Assembly: GCF_001420695.1 (NCBI RefSeq)
Contig: NZ_LJJB01000007.1
Coordinates: forward strand, 1,189,890 to 1,253,889
DNA from: Brevibacillus choshinensis
GTDB lineage: Bacteria > Bacillota > Bacilli > Brevibacillales > Brevibacillaceae
Direction of reading: 5' to 3'
DNA: 64,000 nucleotides
The position numbers were made by a program, and so were the translations under genes. The notes beneath the pieces were generated by a model. That model was not told the origin of the DNA. It searched no databases and worked only from the letters and a program-made list of their open reading frames with translations. Positions 61,109 to 64,000 of this stretch are shown here, piece by piece (position 1 is the first letter of the stretch; each line of letters starts with the position of its first letter).

Positions 61109-61965
61109 TACAGACCTTGCAGCAGATTTCAACCATCGCAGACATGCGCGTTCATATACAGGAAGCACGACGTCAAGGGAAGAAAATCGGCATCGTACCG
61201 ACTATGGGATTCTTGCATGATGGTCATATGAGCCTCGCGAAGGCAGCAAGAGAAAAATGCGATCTGGTCGTCATGAGTATTTTTGTCAATCCGCTGCAAT
61301 TTGGTCCAAATGAGGACTTTGAACGGTATCCGCGCGACATTGAGCGCGATCGGGAGTTGGCCCAATCAGGTGGCGTCGATCTGTTGTTCACGCCTGAAGT
61401 AACTGAGATGTATCCAAAACCGATCTTGACCAATATTTCGGTATCCAATGTAACGGAGCTGCTCTGCGGGAAATCGCGCCCTGGACATTTTGATGGTGTC
61501 GCGACTGTAGTGACAAAGCTTTTCCAGATCGTTCAGCCTGATTTTGCGTTCTTTGGACAAAAGGACGCGCAACAGGTCGCAGTGGTTACGCAAATGGTAT
61601 TTGACTTGTCGATGCCTGTTCAGATCGTACCATGCCCAATTATTCGTGAAGCGGACGGCTTGGCAATGAGTTCACGCAATGTGTACTTGTCGCAGGAGGA
61701 GCGCAGTGAAGCACTCGTTCTCTCCCGTAGTCTGAAGCAAGCGGAGGCTTGGCTAGCAGAAGGCGTTGCGCTGCCTGAAATTCAAAAGCGCATGATTGAG
61801 ATGATTTCAGCCATGCCGCTTGCTTCCATTGAATACGTGGAGGTGCTGCGTTACCCTGACCTAGTGCCAGTAGAGCAGCCCATTCCGGGAGAATCGATCA
61901 TCGTGGCGTTGGCTGTCCGTTTCGGGAAGACACGTCTGATTGACAACTTGATTACCTACGTCTGA
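61105..61965 (+). CDS. panC: Pantothenate synthetase
   Basis: A 286-residue ATP-dependent ligase of pantoate and beta-alanine. [13 protein letters not shown] is the nucleotide HIGH-like motif; [18 protein letters not shown] and [14 protein letters not shown] complete the site. Starts in the panB stop (ATGA). Confidence 0.97.
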   Translation: MIQTLQQISTIADMRVHIQEARRQGKKIGIVPTMGFLHDGHMSLAKAAREKCDLVVMSIFVNPLQFGPNEDFERYPRDIERDRELAQSGGVDLLFTPEVTEMYPKPILTNISVSNVTELLCGKSRPGHFDGVATVVTKLFQIVQPDFAFFGQKDAQQVAVVTQMVFDLSMPVQIVPCPIIREADGLAMSSRNVYLSQEERSEALVLSRSLKQAEAWLAEGVALPEIQKRMIEMISAMPLASIEYVEVLRYPDLVPVEQPIPGESIIVALAVRFGKTRLIDNLITYV

Positions 61966-61996
61966 GACGTACAAGAGACAAGGGGAGGGATTACCT

Positions 61997-62380
61997 GTGT
62001 TCCGCACAATGATGAAGGCTAAAATCCACCGTGCAACGGTTACCGAAGCGAATTTGAATTACGTCGGTAGCATTACGATTGATAAAAATCTGATGGATGC
62101 GTTGGATATATTGCCAAATGAAAAAGTACAAATCGTCAATAACAACAATGGCGCAAGACTAGAGACGTACGTAATCGAAGGAGCACCAGGAAGTGGAGTT
62201 ATTTGCTTGAACGGTGCCGCTGCCCGTCTCGTACAAGAGGGGGACATTGTCATTATCATCGCCTATGCTATGATGACTGACGAAGAAGCACGCACGTACA
62301 AACCACGTGTTGCCATCATGGACGAAAAGAATCAAATCAAAGAATTGCTCGGAGAAGAAATCCACGCGACCATCCTCTAA
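61997..62380 (+). CDS. panD: Aspartate 1-decarboxylase
   Basis: A 127-residue proenzyme that cleaves itself between G24 and S25 ([10 protein letters not shown]) to form a pyruvoyl group and then makes beta-alanine. Y22, N-terminal [10 protein letters not shown] and [12 protein letters not shown] are conserved. GTG start with GGGAGGG. Supplies panC. Confidence 0.97.
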   Translation: MFRTMMKAKIHRATVTEANLNYVGSITIDKNLMDALDILPNEKVQIVNNNNGARLETYVIEGAPGSGVICLNGAAARLVQEGDIVIIIAYAMMTDEEARTYKPRVAIMDEKNQIKELLGEEIHATIL

Positions 62381-62400
62381 GTAGTCTTTGATCTGCATAG

Positions 62401-62457
62401 AGCCACCCACCTTGTGAGACAATGAGAGTACTCACGCCTCATAGGGGGTGGCTTTTG
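62401..62457 (+). promoter_or_regulatory. Branched hairpin covering the ribosome site of the next gene
   Basis: AGCCACCC (62401-62408) pairs with GGGTGGCT (62446-62453), enclosing GTGAG/CTCAC. The second arm is the ribosome site of the gene at 62459 and is followed by TTTT, so it may also act as a terminator after panD. Confidence 0.6.
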
Positions 62458-62458
62458 C

Positions 62459-63931
62459 GTGAAAATAGAAGACTGGTTCCAAACGCTGCGATCAAAAGCG
62501 GAAACGATCGAAGAGAAATGGTCGGATGCATCTGAGCAGGAAAGGCTGCAGTTTGCCGATCAATTGTTTTATTTGCGTCAAGTAAGCGATACCGTCGTCG
62601 ACTTGTGGCTGCAGTTTGAGGAGCGCTTGTCCAATGCCATTCGGAAGATCAAGCAAATGGAAGGACAGCTACCTGCCGAGGACAACCATACACAAGTAGC
62701 TGTGGCCAACGAAGCATCCAATAAGAATACGCTGAAAAAAGAGCCCGGTTCAGCTATGCAAAAAAGCGGGAATGAAAGCGTGAGTCCGTCAAAAGATACC
62801 AATCCGTACGAGCCCATGTTTCGACGTGGAGAAGGCTTTTATCATCTGCGCATGTTTCAGGATGCAAAAAAGTGCTTTGAGGAATTGATCCAGCTATCTC
62901 CTGATTGGGAGAGTGGCAGATTGTACTATGCCTACAGCCTGTTATTTTGCGAGGAGCAGGAGCATGCTTTTCGTGAGTTCCGCTTACTGAGTAGGTCAGC
63001 CAGTTCACCTACTGTGGTATCGAGCAGTTTCAATGCGATGGGCTGCATTCTTGCTGAAGAAAAGCATTGGCTGGAAGCCGTACAAGCTTTTAAATCATCC
63101 CTCGAAGTGAAGTCCGAACAAGAAGAAGCTCGCTATAATCTGGCGCTCTGCTACCTCAAGGACGGGGATGCCCAAGAAGCAATGGATGAGATCGAGAAGT
63201 ACTTGCAAAAGGACGAAGACGATTGGGAAGCGCAAATGCTTTGGTTGCGTGCAGCTCAACTGCTTCAAACGATGGATGAATCCACAGAGCTTTCGCCTCC
63301 CGCTTCGTTGCAATTGCCGACTCGCGATCTGGATAACGATACATTGCAGGAAATGGCTTCTTTGTACGAGTCCGTCGGGAATTATCATCGTGCCCAAATT
63401 TGCTATCACTTTTTGACGGAAAGACTGCCAAGAGAAGGTTGGACTTGGCATGGATTAGCCTGGAACACGTGGCTGATCGCAGGGACCAAGCGGGCATTGA
63501 CTTTACTCAAAAAGGCAATTAGTCTCGCACCGCTTCATGACGATTTTACCTTTAGCTACGGCTGGATGCTCCTGTTCGATGGTAAGGTGGACGAAGCGAT
63601 GGGGACATTCCGTCATATGCTCGAGAAAGACAAAGACAATCGGCTGGGGCAGTCCGGGATGATCTCCGCTTATGAAAAGATCGGGGAACTACAGGCTGCG
63701 AAACGTTTGGCCAAAGAGTTCACTGAAGATCAGGAGCCATATGTTCGCTCACTCGGATATTTTCATCTGGGACGGTTGGCAGTGGTCGAAGAGAACTGGC
63801 GAATAGCGGAACAGTATTTTCAAAGGACACTCCCGCATGCCAATCAGTTTCGGGAAGTACCGATTTATATGCAGCTATGCGCGAGCAAATTAGGAGAGCG
63901 AGTTTCCATTACAGAACTGCTCCAGCCATAA
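62459..63931 (+). CDS. Tetratricopeptide-repeat protein
   Basis: A 490-residue soluble protein. A charged coiled-coil start (about 1-70), a Ser/Asn-rich linker, then about nine TPR-like repeats (from FRRGEGFYHLRMFQDAKKCFEELIQL, read in two parts near 120-146). It should scaffold protein contacts; no partner is known. GTG start behind GGGGGTGG, which is part of a hairpin. Confidence 0.72.
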   Translation: MKIEDWFQTLRSKAETIEEKWSDASEQERLQFADQLFYLRQVSDTVVDLWLQFEERLSNAIRKIKQMEGQLPAEDNHTQVAVANEASNKNTLKKEPGSAMQKSGNESVSPSKDTNPYEPMFRRGEGFYHLRMFQDAKKCFEELIQLSPDWESGRLYYAYSLLFCEEQEHAFREFRLLSRSASSPTVVSSSFNAMGCILAEEKHWLEAVQAFKSSLEVKSEQEEARYNLALCYLKDGDAQEAMDEIEKYLQKDEDDWEAQMLWLRAAQLLQTMDESTELSPPASLQLPTRDLDNDTLQEMASLYESVGNYHRAQICYHFLTERLPREGWTWHGLAWNTWLIAGTKRALTLLKKAISLAPLHDDFTFSYGWMLLFDGKVDEAMGTFRHMLEKDKDNRLGQSGMISAYEKIGELQAAKRLAKEFTEDQEPYVRSLGYFHLGRLAVVEENWRIAEQYFQRTLPHANQFREVPIYMQLCASKLGERVSITELLQP

Positions 63932-63988
63932 CTGTGCAAAAAAGCAGGAAAAACCCCCGCCGTTGCCGAAGAATGAGGAGGGGAGCGG

Positions 63989-64000
63989 ATGCAAGGATCC
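63989..64000 (+). CDS. Start of a further gene (cut by window edge)
   Basis: A strong GAGGAGGGG site precedes an ATG at 63989, of which only MQGS is visible. B. subtilis has dinG after panD, so a helicase is possible, but the sequence here cannot show it. Confidence 0.45.

Overview
The window reads as chromosomal core DNA of an aerobic, endospore-forming Firmicute, most likely a Brevibacillus or a close relative of the Paenibacillaceae. Gene order closely follows the Bacillus subtilis block gudB-prsW-sleB-ypeB-ypfA-cmk-rpsA-fni-der-gpsA-spoIVA-hbs-mtrA-mtrB-hepS-menG-hepT-ndk-cheR-aro-trp-hisC-tyrA-aroA-qcrABC-ypjAB-dapB-mgsA-bshBA-cca-birA-panBCD. Genus-typical departures are futalosine-pathway menaquinone genes inside the hep locus and asparaginase next to gudB. 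I see no phage, insertion sequence or CRISPR array.

Layout. 1-4.3 kb: a partial PIG-L deacetylase, glutamate dehydrogenase, asparaginase, the PrsW protease and a small cysteine-rich protein. 4.4-20.7 kb: germination (sleB-ypeB), a PilZ protein, cmk-plsC-rpsA, isopentenyl isomerase, a YIEGIA sporulation pair, der, plsY, gpsA, spoVIF, two ferredoxins and spoIVA. 20.8-33.4 kb: HU, GTP cyclohydrolase, tRNA-Pro, a lytic transglycosylase, TRAP (mtrB), heptaprenyl diphosphate and menaquinone synthesis, ndk, cheR and aroC-aroB-aroH. 33.4-43.5 kb: a trp leader with TRAP-like repeats and an attenuator, trpEDCFBA, hisC, tyrA, aroA. 43.5-46.3 kb: a possible small RNA, an amidohydrolase-fold protein without its usual metal ligands, and an ECF sigma/anti-sigma pair with its own promoter. 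46.4-53.1 kb: TPR and small proteins and the menaquinol:cytochrome c reductase. 53.2-64 kb: a YitT protein, a dapB-mgsA-bacillithiol-cca-birA cluster, panBCD behind a structured leader, a TPR protein and the first codons of another gene.

How it fits together. Chorismate made by AroA/AroC feeds tryptophan (trp genes), tyrosine/phenylalanine (aroH, tyrA, hisC) and menaquinone (MqnA); the menaquinone tail is made by HepS/HepT and joined by the UbiA-type enzyme, MenG methylates the ring, and the QcrABC complex oxidises the product. TRAP is encoded 10.8 kb upstream of the leader it would control. Least-explained pieces: a promoter-to-terminator unit near 43.6-43.7 kb with two cre-like motifs, a highly structured 180-nt segment between the trp attenuator and trpE, several ribosome binding sites buried in hairpins, and leader structures before cmk, der and panB. 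All calls come from reading the sequence; no database search was run.
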